This document shows positions 1 to 8,664 of a stretch of DNA of 46,459 bases, one piece after another (the first letter of the stretch is position 1; each line of letters starts with the position of its first letter). The notes under the pieces are model-generated. The model made no database searches, was not told the origin of the DNA, and saw only the letters and a list, made by a program, of their open reading frames with translations. The stretch comes from CAYRFF01 sp964423575 (lineage in GTDB: Bacteria; Bacteroidota; Bacteroidia; Chitinophagales; Saprospiraceae). The stretch covers positions 1 to 46,459 of the forward strand of contig CAYRFF010000028.1 of NCBI GenBank assembly GCA_964423575.1. The letters run 5' to 3'. A program made the position numbers and the translations under genes.

Positions 1-53
1 CCCTATTGAAGTCCTAAAGAAAAAATGTTTCGCACTTATGGGTTGAACACAGC
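1..53. repeat. Left copy of 53-bp terminal inverted repeat
   Basis: The first 53 bases are the exact reverse complement of the last 53 bases of the window (46407-46459). Identity ends abruptly at base 54. The repeat holds a short open frame, MFRTYGLNTA, which stops at once here. At the right end the same frame runs on into the upstream extension of the S24 repressor gene. It may be a dispersed or inverted genomic repeat at which assembly broke. No transposase is present, so an insertion-sequence end is not supported. Confidence 0.95.
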
Positions 54-349
54 TTGAATGGAAGACCCAGAAAAAAGAATAACTTTAGCACACCGCAGGA
101 AATAATGAATATTTTATTTAACTCTGTTGCAGTTCACATTTGAATCCTGCAAATATAGTGTTAAAGCTGCATTTAAATAACGTAGTTATAATAAACCTAC
201 CTTATTTATCCGTCCTCTCTTATGAATCCGGTTTTGTAATTAAAGCGCCTGACTGCAGTAGCAATGAAAAAATCTGGTAGGTTCTCTCTGGAAATGAAAC
301 AAATCTGAGGATTTATTACTTTTCTTCAGGTGTTATTTTTCAACTGTAA
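54..349. other. Intergenic region downstream of smpB, no gene seen
   Basis: No convincing open reading frame, RNA gene or strong stem-loop with a T-tract is visible between the left repeat and the smpB stop codon. The sequence is AT-rich and unremarkable. Confidence 0.6.
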
Positions 350-835
350 TCAGTACTGATTGCGGTCAAAGCTCTGTTTAGCTCTGTCGATATCTCTTTT
401 CATGTCCTTTTCCTTGAGGGAATCGCGCTTATCGTGGTATTTCTTACCCTTGGCGATAGCGATTTCTAGCTTGGCAAGACCATGTTCATTTATGAATAGT
501 CTGATAGGAATAATAGTTGAGCCTTTTTGTTTGATTTCCTTTTCTATCCTTTTAATCTCGTTCTTTTTAAGCAATAGTTTTCTCTGCCTAAGCGGATCAT
601 GATTGGAGTGTGGAGAGCCAAATTTATACTCGGCAATATGCATGTTCTTCACATAAAGCTCTCCCCTCTGAAAGAAACAAAAAGCATCACTGAGACTCGC
701 AGAACCATTCCGTATGGATTTAATCTCCGAGCCACGTAATACCAGGCCTGCCTCAAAATGCTGGCCAAGGAAATACTGATAGGATGCCTTCCGATTCTTT
801 ATTTCTATTTCAGGTATGAACTCTCTGTTACTCAT
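350..835 (-). CDS. smpB: SsrA-binding protein SmpB
   Basis: 161-aa protein of normal SmpB length. SmpB binds the tRNA-like domain of tmRNA (ssrA) and brings it to stalled ribosomes for trans-translation in the cytoplasm. Visible family features are the N-terminal barrel with RGSEIKSIR, the NMHIAEY segment, and the basic C-terminal tail GKKYHDKRDSLKEKD, which enters the empty mRNA channel. The start lies 6 nt after the stop of the upstream peptidase gene on the same strand, so the two are probably cotranscribed. No tmRNA gene was seen in the window. Identification is secure. Confidence 0.97.
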   Translation of the reverse strand: MSNREFIPEIEIKNRKASYQYFLGQHFEAGLVLRGSEIKSIRNGSASLSDAFCFFQRGELYVKNMHIAEYKFGSPHSNHDPLRQRKLLLKKNEIKRIEKEIKQKGSTIIPIRLFINEHGLAKLEIAIAKGKKYHDKRDSLKEKDMKRDIDRAKQSFDRNQY

Positions 836-841
836 TCTCTT

Positions 842-2998
842 TTAGCTTCCCAGATTAAAATTTTCTATTAAGAAGTTAGTCATCTTGGTGTATAGATGAA
901 ACCTCGCTCCTCTAGCATAGATTCCATGATCAGATGCAGGGTAATAATACGTATCAAATTGCTTGCCATTGACAATTAATTCACGTGCTAGTTCTACAGC
1001 ATGCTGGAAGTGTACGTTATCGTCCACCATTCCATGAATCAGAAGAAAATCCCCTTTCTCAAAGCCCTTTACATGATTAATCGGTGAATTATCTTCATAA
1101 CCTGATTTGTTTTCTTCCATAGTACGCATATAACGCTCTGTATATATCGTATCGTACCAGCGCCAGTGCGTAACAGGTGCTACAGCAATTGCTAGTCTGA
1201 ATACATCATTTCCCTGGAAGAGGCAGTTAGCCGCCATAAAGCCACCGTAACTCCAGCCGAATACCCCTATCCGTGAAGCATCGATAAAATCAAGTTCTCC
1301 CAGTTGTTGCGCTGCGATAATCTGGTCATCTGTTTCCATTTTACCGAGTTCCAGATAAGTCTGCTTTTTAAACTCTGCTCCTCTTCCTCCACTTCCGCGA
1401 TTATCAACACTTACTACGACAATCCCCTTGCTGGCCAATAATTGAAACCACCAATAATTCATTCCCAGCCAGGAGTTGTTAACAGTCTGAGCTCCGGGCC
1501 CGCCATAAACATACATAAACAGAGGGTATTCCTTACCGGCATCAAAGTCAGCCGGTTTTATCATCCAGGCGTGAAGGCTATCTCCGTCTGCAGCAGCAAC
1601 TTTAAAAAATTCAACATCGGAAACTGCATATTCAGCCATTTTTCGACGTAGACTTTCATTGTCTTCCAGAGTGCGTATTACTTTACCATCATGACTCTTG
1701 AGATTGAAAATAGCAGGATTATTGGCAGTCTGGAAACTATGACTATAATAGTCAAAAGTCGGAGAGAAATGACCTGAATTATTACCTATCTGTCCTTCTA
1801 TGGTCCGAACTTTTCCGTTATCTATATTCGCTGCGAGTACCTTGCGATTTATAGCATTATCGGCTACCTGAAAAACAATTTCATTCCTCTTTTTATCAAA
1901 TCCGTAAAAACGAGTTACATCAGTTACATCAGGTGTAAGAGTCTTAAGTAATTGGCCGTCCTTGGTATACAGGTACAATTGAGTCCAGCCGCTCCTGTCA
2001 CTCTGCCATATAAATTTCTTTCCATCATCGATGTATCTGAACACATCGTTAACGTCGACAAATGTCTCACTACTTTCCTCAAGCACTTTATCTATCTGTG
2101 CTTTCACAGGGTTTACGCTTCTCAATACCAGTTTATTCTGATGCCTGTTAGTCGTTGTTACAATCAATTCTCCATCCGGGTTCCACATCAGGCGAGGAAT
2201 ATAATAAGCATCGTCCAGCTCGACATTGCGTACACGGTTATTTTCCGTATCGTAAATGTGTAAGGTGACCACGGAGTTGTTCTCTCCTACCTTGGGATAT
2301 TTATATCTATAGTTTTCCGGGTAATCCTCATTTTTATAATATTGAAGCTGATATTCCGGCACTTGACTTTCGTCAAATCTAAGATAGGCTATAAAACGGC
2401 CGTTTGGTGACCACTCATAAGCCTTGGTGATGTAGAACTCTTCTTCATAAACCCAATCCGTCGATCCGTTGATTATTTCATTCTTCTTGCCGTCATTGGT
2501 GATTTTCCCAAATTGTCCGGTTGCGATATCTTCCACATAGATATCATTATCCATTATATAAGCTACTCTGGCCTGCGCCGGATCAGCTGACGGATACATC
2601 ACTTTTTTTCCTTCAGCTATCTCATAAAGCTTCTTTTCGGTTCCTCTATAATAATAGACTGTCGATCTTTTACTTCTTCTGTAGATAGACTCTACATCTG
2701 TATGAATAATCAAATCATCGTCCTCCAGGATTTCAAAGCTACTGATATTGATATTGTCATTATTCCCGGAATAGAGTGTTTCCAGTGCTTGTTCTTTTTC
2801 AATATTGTACACTTTAATAGCATTGTCTTCAATCCGAGTATAATAGTTGGAATTGGGGAAGAAATTGAATCCACGCGGCGAACTTGCATAGAACTCCCAC
2901 TCATTCCATATTTTACTATTGGTGATTTCCTTTTGAGCGAAAGCTTCAGTAGAAATAAAAAATACGGTAAATAGAATCAAATAAAAAAGTCTATTCAT
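842..2998 (-). CDS. Dipeptidyl-peptidase IV family serine peptidase (S9B)
   Basis: 718 aa with an N-terminal signal peptide (ending near AFA/QKE), so it is exported, probably to the periplasm. The N-terminal half is the beta-propeller domain and contains DWVYEEE, the paired-Glu motif that binds the substrate N-terminus in DPP IV. The C-terminal alpha/beta-hydrolase domain has the nucleophile motif GWSYGG (Ser583), the acid in HGMVDDNV and the His in SDHGI, giving a complete triad. DPP IV enzymes remove X-Pro or X-Ala dipeptides from peptide N-termini. Length matches bacterial DPP IV. It is followed after 6 nt by smpB. Family assignment is secure; exact specificity is inferred. Confidence 0.93.
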   Translation of the reverse strand: MNRLFYLILFTVFFISTEAFAQKEITNSKIWNEWEFYASSPRGFNFFPNSNYYTRIEDNAIKVYNIEKEQALETLYSGNNDNINISSFEILEDDDLIIHTDVESIYRRSKRSTVYYYRGTEKKLYEIAEGKKVMYPSADPAQARVAYIMDNDIYVEDIATGQFGKITNDGKKNEIINGSTDWVYEEEFYITKAYEWSPNGRFIAYLRFDESQVPEYQLQYYKNEDYPENYRYKYPKVGENNSVVTLHIYDTENNRVRNVELDDAYYIPRLMWNPDGELIVTTTNRHQNKLVLRSVNPVKAQIDKVLEESSETFVDVNDVFRYIDDGKKFIWQSDRSGWTQLYLYTKDGQLLKTLTPDVTDVTRFYGFDKKRNEIVFQVADNAINRKVLAANIDNGKVRTIEGQIGNNSGHFSPTFDYYSHSFQTANNPAIFNLKSHDGKVIRTLEDNESLRRKMAEYAVSDVEFFKVAAADGDSLHAWMIKPADFDAGKEYPLFMYVYGGPGAQTVNNSWLGMNYWWFQLLASKGIVVVSVDNRGSGGRGAEFKKQTYLELGKMETDDQIIAAQQLGELDFIDASRIGVFGWSYGGFMAANCLFQGNDVFRLAIAVAPVTHWRWYDTIYTERYMRTMEENKSGYEDNSPINHVKGFEKGDFLLIHGMVDDNVHFQHAVELARELIVNGKQFDTYYYPASDHGIYARGARFHLYTKMTNFLIENFNLGS

Positions 2999-3100
2999 AA
3001 AAACGATGTTTAATAATTCAAAATTGATCTCCTCCTACATACAAATACAGAATACAACTATAATTTGTTGAATATCCGTTCATTCTTTCCAAGAGAAATT

Positions 3101-3721
3101 TCAGAAGAAAGAATTATAAAGAAGCGCAAAGCTACACAGTATAAGGATAATTCCCGCAATTTTTCTGATTCTGTCTATAATGTGAGATTTTAATAACAAA
3201 GCTACTTTCTCGGCAAGTACGATTTTAAGGACATCAGTGAGAACGACAGTCCCGAGAAGCCCTCCATACATAAAAAAGGCATTGGTTCCGGTTGAAATCT
3301 GGTGAACGACTATCCCGCCTGAGATACCGAGCCAGAAAACAATGGTGAAGGGATTAAAAGTATTAAGCAAGAAGCCTTTTGCAAACAGTTTCAATACATC
3401 TCTTTTCCTCAGACCCTGAACTTTACCCTTAGAACCGGAATCCATAATAATTCCCACGCCAAAGATGAAGAGAATCAGAGCTCCTATAAAACTTATTTTA
3501 TCCTTGTATTGTGGACTATAAGCAAGTTGACTGACCCAGTTAACACCTATATAAGTCAGAAAGGCAAAAATCGCATCACTTAACCATACACCTGCTCCCA
3601 GTGCGCCGGCAAGTTTCTTCCCTTTCTCCAGAGATGTATCTACCAATAGGATAAAAACGGGCCCGGCCGCTACAGATAACGACAAGCCTAATCCTATTCC
3701 CGCCAGTAAAGCTCCTATCAT
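3101..3721 (-). CDS. LysE/RhtB-family translocator
   Basis: 206-aa inner-membrane protein with about six hydrophobic segments. The N-terminus has the family signature GLGLSLSVAAGPVFILLVDTS, shared by LysE-type exporters of amino acids and small metabolites. A central FNPFTIVFWLGI segment also fits. Substrate cannot be told from sequence. The gene is monocistronic in appearance, with a -7-type box (TAAATTTG) 26 nt before the ATG and a 434-nt gap to the next upstream gene. Confidence 0.88.
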   Translation of the reverse strand: MIGALLAGIGLGLSLSVAAGPVFILLVDTSLEKGKKLAGALGAGVWLSDAIFAFLTYIGVNWVSQLAYSPQYKDKISFIGALILFIFGVGIIMDSGSKGKVQGLRKRDVLKLFAKGFLLNTFNPFTIVFWLGISGGIVVHQISTGTNAFFMYGGLLGTVVLTDVLKIVLAEKVALLLKSHIIDRIRKIAGIILILCSFALLYNSFF

Positions 3722-3747
3722 AGATTCCCCCGTGCCTTATTTCCTTA

Positions 3748-3755
3748 CAAATTTA
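3748..3755 (-). promoter_or_regulatory. Candidate -7 box of the LysE-family gene
   Basis: Minus-strand TAAATTTG matches the Bacteroidota -7 consensus TAnnTTTG exactly and lies 26 nt upstream of the LysE-family start. No clear -33 TTG at the usual distance was seen. Confidence 0.5.
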
Positions 3756-3900
3756 TTATTACATGCCTATTTTAATCTGGCAATATAGAATGATAGAAGT
3801 GTACTCCTGTCATTAAACAGCATGTGCTGATTTACAATATATGCAAAATTAAATTTCTTTTGCGAAGTTTCGACTATGTAAGAGAGATTCAGTGTTTCCC

Positions 3901-3941
3901 TAAAATAAGAAAAGCCCGATCTCGGATGAGCCGAAATCGAG
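3901..3941 (-). terminator. Rho-independent terminator
   Basis: On the minus strand an 11-bp stem (including G-U pairs) with loop CTCAT, at 3915-3941, is followed by CTTTTCTTATTTT. It lies 215 nt past the stop of the FtsX-like gene, so it ends either that transcript or a small RNA made from the gap. Confidence 0.7.
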
Positions 3942-4155
3942 CCATATAGAGAATAAAAACAGATGGTCAAATAAAATCATTAAAAACTTGAACGCAAGGT
4001 AAGAGTACATTCAATATTCCATAAATCAAGTTTTCCACATATTGTGAAGAACTTACATAAAACGCTTAATATCAAAGGGCCTTTATGCACATTTTAGGTG
4101 GAAAACAATAAAAAGAATGGTGAAGAAGTGTTAAATGGAGGGATCTATTCCAAGA
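3942..4155. other. Intergenic region with 9-bp inverted repeat, possible small RNA
   Basis: GTTTTCCAC at about 4030 and its exact complement GTGGAAAAC at about 4098 enclose roughly 60 nt. The arms also read as TTTTCCAC[A/C], resembling DnaA-box 9-mers. Together with the strong terminator just downstream on the minus strand, the block could encode a structured small RNA; this is inference. No credible protein is encoded. Confidence 0.35.
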
Positions 4156-5436
4156 CTAGTCAAACTTAAGCACTTTCACAGGTTTAATACGGGCAATCAA
4201 TGCAGTAGGAAGCAACATAAACAATAAAGTAAGCACAAAGCTACCGATATTCAAAAGAAGAAATTGCGACCACTCAAACTTTATCGGCACATAAGAAAGG
4301 TAATAATTGACTTCATCCAATGGTATCAGATGAGTATAATATTGCAACACACTTATTCCGAGTCCGATGACGTTTCCTATGATTAAAGCACGTAAAAGAA
4401 TATAACCGGCATAATACAGAAAGACTTCTCTTAAAAGGCGATTATCAGAACCTATAGACTTCAAGATTCCAATCATTCGGCTTCTTTCAAGAATCAATAT
4501 TATGAGGACTGTGGTCATATTTATCATACAGACAATAGTCAACAAGGACAAAATCAGAACCTTATTTACATCCTGCAAGCCCAGCCATTCGAATAATGGG
4601 CGCATTTCAGACTTTATGCTTTCTGCGTAGAGGTTCTGTGGCAGCAGCTCATAATTCAGGTAATCAGTAATCCCATCAATGTCATTTATATTATCTACCA
4701 ATACAGAAATCCCGCCGGCCTCGTCTGTACCCCAACCGACAATATCCCGTATAAAGTCAATGTCCACTACTGCAATACGCGCATCAAATTCTTCCAGTCC
4801 TGTAGAATATATTCCACTGATTCTAAACCTCTTGGGAATCTGTTTTCCATCGTATATAATATGGGCGATTAAGTTTTCTCCCGGATTTACTTTAATCCTT
4901 CTGGCAGTACTTTTGGAAAGGATGATTTCATTTTCGTCGGCATCGGGACTTATCCAGTCGCCTTCTGTGAGATAAGCATTGAGGAAATGTACATTTTCGA
5001 CATTTGACGAAAGTCCTCTCAAACGCACTCCGTCCATTTCGTCTTTGGAACGCAATACTGCCGGAAGATGTATGAACTCCTGCGTACTCTTTACACCTCC
5101 TTTGGTTTTCCTGTCAGTGAACTCCCCTCTTGCATTCATTGCCATATACTCAATGCCGGTAATTTCATCTATGCGCGATGTATAGATATCGATTGAATCC
5201 ATGGGGAGATTTTCAAGAGAGCCTCGATTATTGATGTCTTTAACCGTAATATGCCCCCAGAAATCGAATATTTTCTTACTTATATCATTTTCGAATCCGG
5301 AAATAATGGAGATAGTGAGTATCATTATTGCAAGGCTGATAGCGATAGTGGCTGTCGCCAAACGCAGTATCAGCTTGACAAATGAACGTTCTCCCGATTT
5401 TAAAATCGTTCTGGCTATATGTACAGATGTACGCAT
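4156..5436 (-). CDS. FtsX-like ABC transporter permease (LolC/LolE or MacB-like)
   Basis: 426 aa with the classic layout of this family: one N-terminal membrane segment (about 20-45), a large periplasmic domain (about 45-290), then three membrane segments (about 290-312, 337-360, 388-412). The C-terminal end, ARIKPVKVLKFD, matches the family ending ...P...L+. Such permeases act with a cytoplasmic ATPase in lipoprotein release or other mechanotransmission at the inner membrane. No ATPase gene is next to it, so its partner is encoded elsewhere. A -7 box ends 4 nt before the ATG, suggesting a leaderless mRNA. It is divergent from tyrS. Confidence 0.88.
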   Translation of the reverse strand: MRTSVHIARTILKSGERSFVKLILRLATATIAISLAIMILTISIISGFENDISKKIFDFWGHITVKDINNRGSLENLPMDSIDIYTSRIDEITGIEYMAMNARGEFTDRKTKGGVKSTQEFIHLPAVLRSKDEMDGVRLRGLSSNVENVHFLNAYLTEGDWISPDADENEIILSKSTARRIKVNPGENLIAHIIYDGKQIPKRFRISGIYSTGLEEFDARIAVVDIDFIRDIVGWGTDEAGGISVLVDNINDIDGITDYLNYELLPQNLYAESIKSEMRPLFEWLGLQDVNKVLILSLLTIVCMINMTTVLIILILERSRMIGILKSIGSDNRLLREVFLYYAGYILLRALIIGNVIGLGISVLQYYTHLIPLDEVNYYLSYVPIKFEWSQFLLLNIGSFVLTLLFMLLPTALIARIKPVKVLKFD

Positions 5437-5440
5437 GCGA

Positions 5441-5448
5441 CAAATATA
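5441..5448 (-). promoter_or_regulatory. -7 box next to the start of the FtsX-like permease
   Basis: Minus-strand TATATTTG matches TAnnTTTG exactly and ends only 4 nt before the ATG at 5436. If used, transcription would begin at or near the A of the start codon. Another start site would put the translation start further into the gene, but the N-terminus MRTSVHIA fits the family. Confidence 0.5.
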
Positions 5449-5468
5449 CGCATAGATTCAGGAATGTA

Positions 5469-5499
5469 TTGAAACTATGCCTCCTCTTTGTTACCTTTG
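5469..5499 (+). promoter_or_regulatory. tyrS promoter (-33 TTG, -7 TACCTTTG)
   Basis: TTG at 5469-5471, a 20-nt spacer and TACCTTTG at 5492-5499 fit the Bacteroidota TTG-N17-23-TAnnTTTG promoter. The box ends 14 nt before the chosen tyrS ATG at 5514, which supports that start over the longer upstream frame. Confidence 0.75.
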
Positions 5500-5513
5500 C
5501 GAAAAAAGTAAGA

Positions 5514-6794
5514 ATGGATTTTATAGAAGAACTAAAGTGGCGTGATATGATTCAGGACATTACGCCGGGTTGTGAAGAATATCTAAGGGAAAATAAGGGA
5601 ACGGGCTATATCGGATTTGACCCTACTGCTCCTTCCTTGACGATAGGGAATTTTGTACAGATTCAATTACTTACCTTATTTCAGCGCGCTGGTCACAAAC
5701 CTATTGTTTTAATGGGAGGCGCTACGGGACGTATCGGAGACCCTTCTTTCAAAAAGGAAGAAAGGCAGCTTTTATCAAGTGTGGATATCGATAAGAATCT
5801 AGAGTTTCAGAAAAAGCAGTTTGAGAAATTCCTCGATTTTAACTCCGAGGATAATCCGGCTATCATCGTAAACAATTACGATTTCTATAAAGACATGAAT
5901 ATTCTCGATTTCTTAAGAGATGTCGGGAAGAATCTTACTGTAAATTATATGCTGAGTAAGGAATCGGTTAAGCAACGCCTTGAAACCGGTCTTTCCTTTA
6001 CCGAATTCAGCTATCAATTGCTCCAGGCAAATGACTTCCTACTGCTTTATAATGAACACGATTGTCGTGTCCAGATGGGTGGCTCTGATCAATGGGGAAA
6101 TATTACCAGTGGCACGGAGTTTATACGCAGAAATACGGAAGATGGAAAAGCATTTGCAGTAACTACTCCCCTTCTTGTGAAGAGCGATGGAACTAAGTTC
6201 GGTAAATCTGAAGCCGGGAATATATGGCTGGATCCTGAACGTACGTCTCCATATCAATTCTATCAGTTCTGGATTAACATTCCCGATGACAGCGTTGAGC
6301 AGTTATGGAAGTACTTCACCTTAAAATCAAAAGAAGAGACAATGGCGGCATTTGAAGAGTTTAAGGATAATCCCAGAGAACTCAAGGAAATGCTTGCAGA
6401 GGAAATCACCTGCCGCATCCATAGTGTAGAAGATTATGAGATTGTTAAGGAAATTTCCGAATTGCTTTTCAGTCGCAATCTCGATGAAGCACGTTTAAGG
6501 TCTATGCATCCGTCTACTATGGAAAGCATTAAACAGGAGCTGCCGTCATTTAGTATTCCATCAAGCTCTATCAACGGAGAATCCAATATTACAAACCTAT
6601 TCACAGAGTTGACAGGAATTATGAATTCCAACGGAGAAGTGCGACGCGCCTTGAGCAACAATGCGCTTTCACTGAACAAAAATAAGCTTGAGGATATGAA
6701 TTATGTCCTAAGTGAAACGGATCTTCTTCACGGCAAATATCTCTTCCTGGAAAACGGCAGAAAGAATAAATATCTAGTGTATATAGAGATTTAA
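5514..6794 (+). CDS. tyrS: Tyrosyl-tRNA synthetase
   Basis: 426-aa class Ic synthetase that charges tRNA-Tyr with tyrosine. The nucleotide-binding region has FDPTAPSLTIGNF in place of HIGH (about 35-47), the tyrosine pocket includes QANDFLLLYNEHDCRVQMGGSDQWGN, and the KMSKS-like loop is KFGKS (228-232). The C-terminus (about 360-426) is a small S4-like RNA-binding domain. Length equals the bacterial norm. The open frame extends 44 codons upstream to 5382 but would overlap the divergent permease gene and cross the promoter, so ATG 5514 is preferred. Confidence 0.97.
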   Translation: MDFIEELKWRDMIQDITPGCEEYLRENKGTGYIGFDPTAPSLTIGNFVQIQLLTLFQRAGHKPIVLMGGATGRIGDPSFKKEERQLLSSVDIDKNLEFQKKQFEKFLDFNSEDNPAIIVNNYDFYKDMNILDFLRDVGKNLTVNYMLSKESVKQRLETGLSFTEFSYQLLQANDFLLLYNEHDCRVQMGGSDQWGNITSGTEFIRRNTEDGKAFAVTTPLLVKSDGTKFGKSEAGNIWLDPERTSPYQFYQFWINIPDDSVEQLWKYFTLKSKEETMAAFEEFKDNPRELKEMLAEEITCRIHSVEDYEIVKEISELLFSRNLDEARLRSMHPSTMESIKQELPSFSIPSSSINGESNITNLFTELTGIMNSNGEVRRALSNNALSLNKNKLEDMNYVLSETDLLHGKYLFLENGRKNKYLVYIEI

Positions 6795-7134
6795 CCCGAA
6801 AACAAACAGGTTTTCATCAAAGTACCTATACTAATCCAAAAGCACAGATTGCATTATAGCAACGACATAGTTGTTTCTAGGATGTAAGCTGAAACATTTA
6901 ATGGCTTAAACCGGGTTTAAATCAAAGGTTTATCGCGCCTTAAAAAAGTGAGTACAGTCAAACGAATATTAGTGATCTGAGTATAAATATTTGTAAAAGA
7001 AAAGGGGGTTTTGAAAGTATATCAATGTTAAAAACACTCTATACAGATAATCAAAATCAGAAACCTGAAAGACAAAAATATGCGGGAACCCTACCGGTCT
7101 CTCTTACATGAATATAATTAACTATGCTTGAATC
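6795..7134. other. Intergenic region between convergent genes
   Basis: Contains a weak stem-loop just after tyrS (GAAAAC/GTTTTC near 6800, no T-tract) and otherwise AT-rich sequence without a recognisable gene or RNA. Confidence 0.5.
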
Positions 7135-7611
7135 TTATTCTTCGGAATGTTTATCCATTTCTCTTTCTCGAGCCAGTTTCATATTATCTCGATCTTCGAT
7201 GAATCTCAAGGTTGTCTTATAACCTATTGATAAGAAGAGCATTGCGATATAACCTATTACCAATAAGAGATATACAAGCCTGATCGCCCCTGCTTCCTTA
7301 ATCGATAATCCTGATGTAAACCAGGCTGTTAATGAACCCAGTAAAACAAATCCTACAAAGGAATAAGTTGTTAATTGGATGGAACGCCCAAGGTTTTGAT
7401 TATAAACCAAGAGCCCCACTCCATATACTGAAAAAAGCAAAGTAAGTATAGCTGTAATCAGCCATGGATAATGAGGAATAACCTCAATTGCACCCATTGC
7501 ATTTAATGCAGCAACAATTCCTATTAAAATAACTGCGAGCAGATAGAATCCAATGGCTATAAGTATAGGGTTATTGATTTTTTTTAGACGAGGATTATCA
7601 GATTCAAACAT
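7135..7611 (-). CDS. Four-helix inner-membrane protein, function unknown
   Basis: 158 aa with four clear hydrophobic segments at about 15-38, 48-69, 80-98 and 107-128, and a charged C-terminal tail rich in Glu, Arg and Lys. The C-terminus looks cytoplasmic. I do not recognise a specific family; DUF4199-like proteins have similar size and layout but lack a motif I can match here. It stands alone, convergent with tyrS and divergent from the barrel gene at 7871. Confidence 0.7.
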   Translation of the reverse strand: MFESDNPRLKKINNPILIAIGFYLLAVILIGIVAALNAMGAIEVIPHYPWLITAILTLLFSVYGVGLLVYNQNLGRSIQLTTYSFVGFVLLGSLTAWFTSGLSIKEAGAIRLVYLLLVIGYIAMLFLSIGYKTTLRFIEDRDNMKLAREREMDKHSEE

Positions 7612-7834
7612 ATCAGAAGCTTTAGTTTTTTAATCAAATCGTACATAGAAACACTTATCTTTATTCTGTTCCTTAATTAGCTAGCCTAAATATAGTAATC
7701 AAGTAGCAGAATTCCAATGAAAATACAGGGTTTTATAGCAATCTGAATCAAATCAGTAACAATATTAACTTTCGCTAAGGGCTTTAAAACTTTCTTTCAA
7801 CCACAGCTGTCATATAACAAATTTCATATATAGA

Positions 7835-7866
7835 TTGCGGCCATTGAAACATTATCAGTAAATTTG
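7835..7866 (+). promoter_or_regulatory. Promoter of barrel gene at 7871 (leaderless)
   Basis: TTG at 7835-7837, a 21-nt spacer and TAAATTTG at 7859-7866 match the Bacteroidota promoter. The -7 box ends 4 nt before the ATG, so the mRNA would be leaderless or nearly so. Confidence 0.6.
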
Positions 7867-7870
7867 TACA

Positions 7871-8473
7871 ATGAATTACAGAACAGTCCTTCTCAGCTTT
7901 ATTTTTCTTCTGGCACTTAACACTTCATATAGTCAGGCCGGCCTTAAGTTAGCATATCACAATGAGCAAAGCGATAATCCGCTTTTCATTGATCATCCCC
8001 ATTTACTATCTGTTGGAATTGATTACCGCATAAGAATTCTCAATGATTATTTAACGATACAGCCCGCAATTTCCTACCTAAGTGGTCTTAACAAGGTGAA
8101 AAATCATATTCCCGGCAATATCGGCATTTCTGCTCCGATAAATTTCTATCCTTTCTTCATATCTTCTGATTGCGATTGCCCTGAACTAAAGAAAAAGAAA
8201 GAAAACATATTCAAAAATCTGTATTTGAGTTTTGTTCCAACTTATTACCTAAATTTAAGTGAATACAAGGGCTTGGAGGCATTTGAAATTCAGAAGATAT
8301 TTTTAGGACTCGGTCTGGGAATTGATATTCCTGTAGCACGTCATATTCTGTTGAGTCCCGGAGTGACATATCAATTCTGGAATTATTTAAGCGATTTGGA
8401 TCTTGAGCTAGAAAGAGCAAATGAAACAAGTCGCTTATTTAATGCTGAAATTAGAATTGGATATTACTGGTAA
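7871..8473 (+). CDS. Small outer-membrane beta-barrel protein
   Basis: 200 aa. A signal peptide of about 20 residues ends at SYSQ/AG. The mature protein alternates polar and hydrophobic residues with many aromatic residues and ends in YYW, a typical barrel insertion signal. Two nearby Cys residues (SSDCDCPEL) sit in a predicted loop. The family resembles OmpA-barrel or PorT-like small barrels of Bacteroidota, without a diagnostic motif. Function is unknown; location in the outer membrane is inferred from the signal peptide and C-terminus. Confidence 0.75.
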   Translation: MNYRTVLLSFIFLLALNTSYSQAGLKLAYHNEQSDNPLFIDHPHLLSVGIDYRIRILNDYLTIQPAISYLSGLNKVKNHIPGNIGISAPINFYPFFISSDCDCPELKKKKENIFKNLYLSFVPTYYLNLSEYKGLEAFEIQKIFLGLGLGIDIPVARHILLSPGVTYQFWNYLSDLDLELERANETSRLFNAEIRIGYYW

Positions 8474-8664
8474 TATTTTCGTGGACGGTACAACGCGGTA
8501 TATACTTCACCTAACTAGATTGCCTCTTTCTTCCGGTTATAAGTCTATTCCATACTTTATTGATTGGAAAAGGCCAGGAAACATAAACATCTTACAATTT
8601 TCAATTCACATTATTATAGTATTGCTTTTTTATCTATTTTAAACCCCGCATAGAAAAATCAAGC

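Noticed and set aside
3767..3970. 67-codon minus-strand frame
   Set aside because: It spans the terminator hairpin at 3915-3941 and has no protein-like pattern.
5382..5513. N-terminal extension of tyrosyl-tRNA synthetase
   Set aside because: It overlaps the divergent permease gene and crosses an exact promoter; synthetase homology begins at MDFIEELKW.
7135..7611. DUF4199 assignment
   Set aside because: Similar length and four helices only; no matching sequence motif could be recalled.
8421..8642. 73-codon frame after the small barrel gene
   Set aside because: It starts inside the barrel gene out of frame, has no family features and no promoter.
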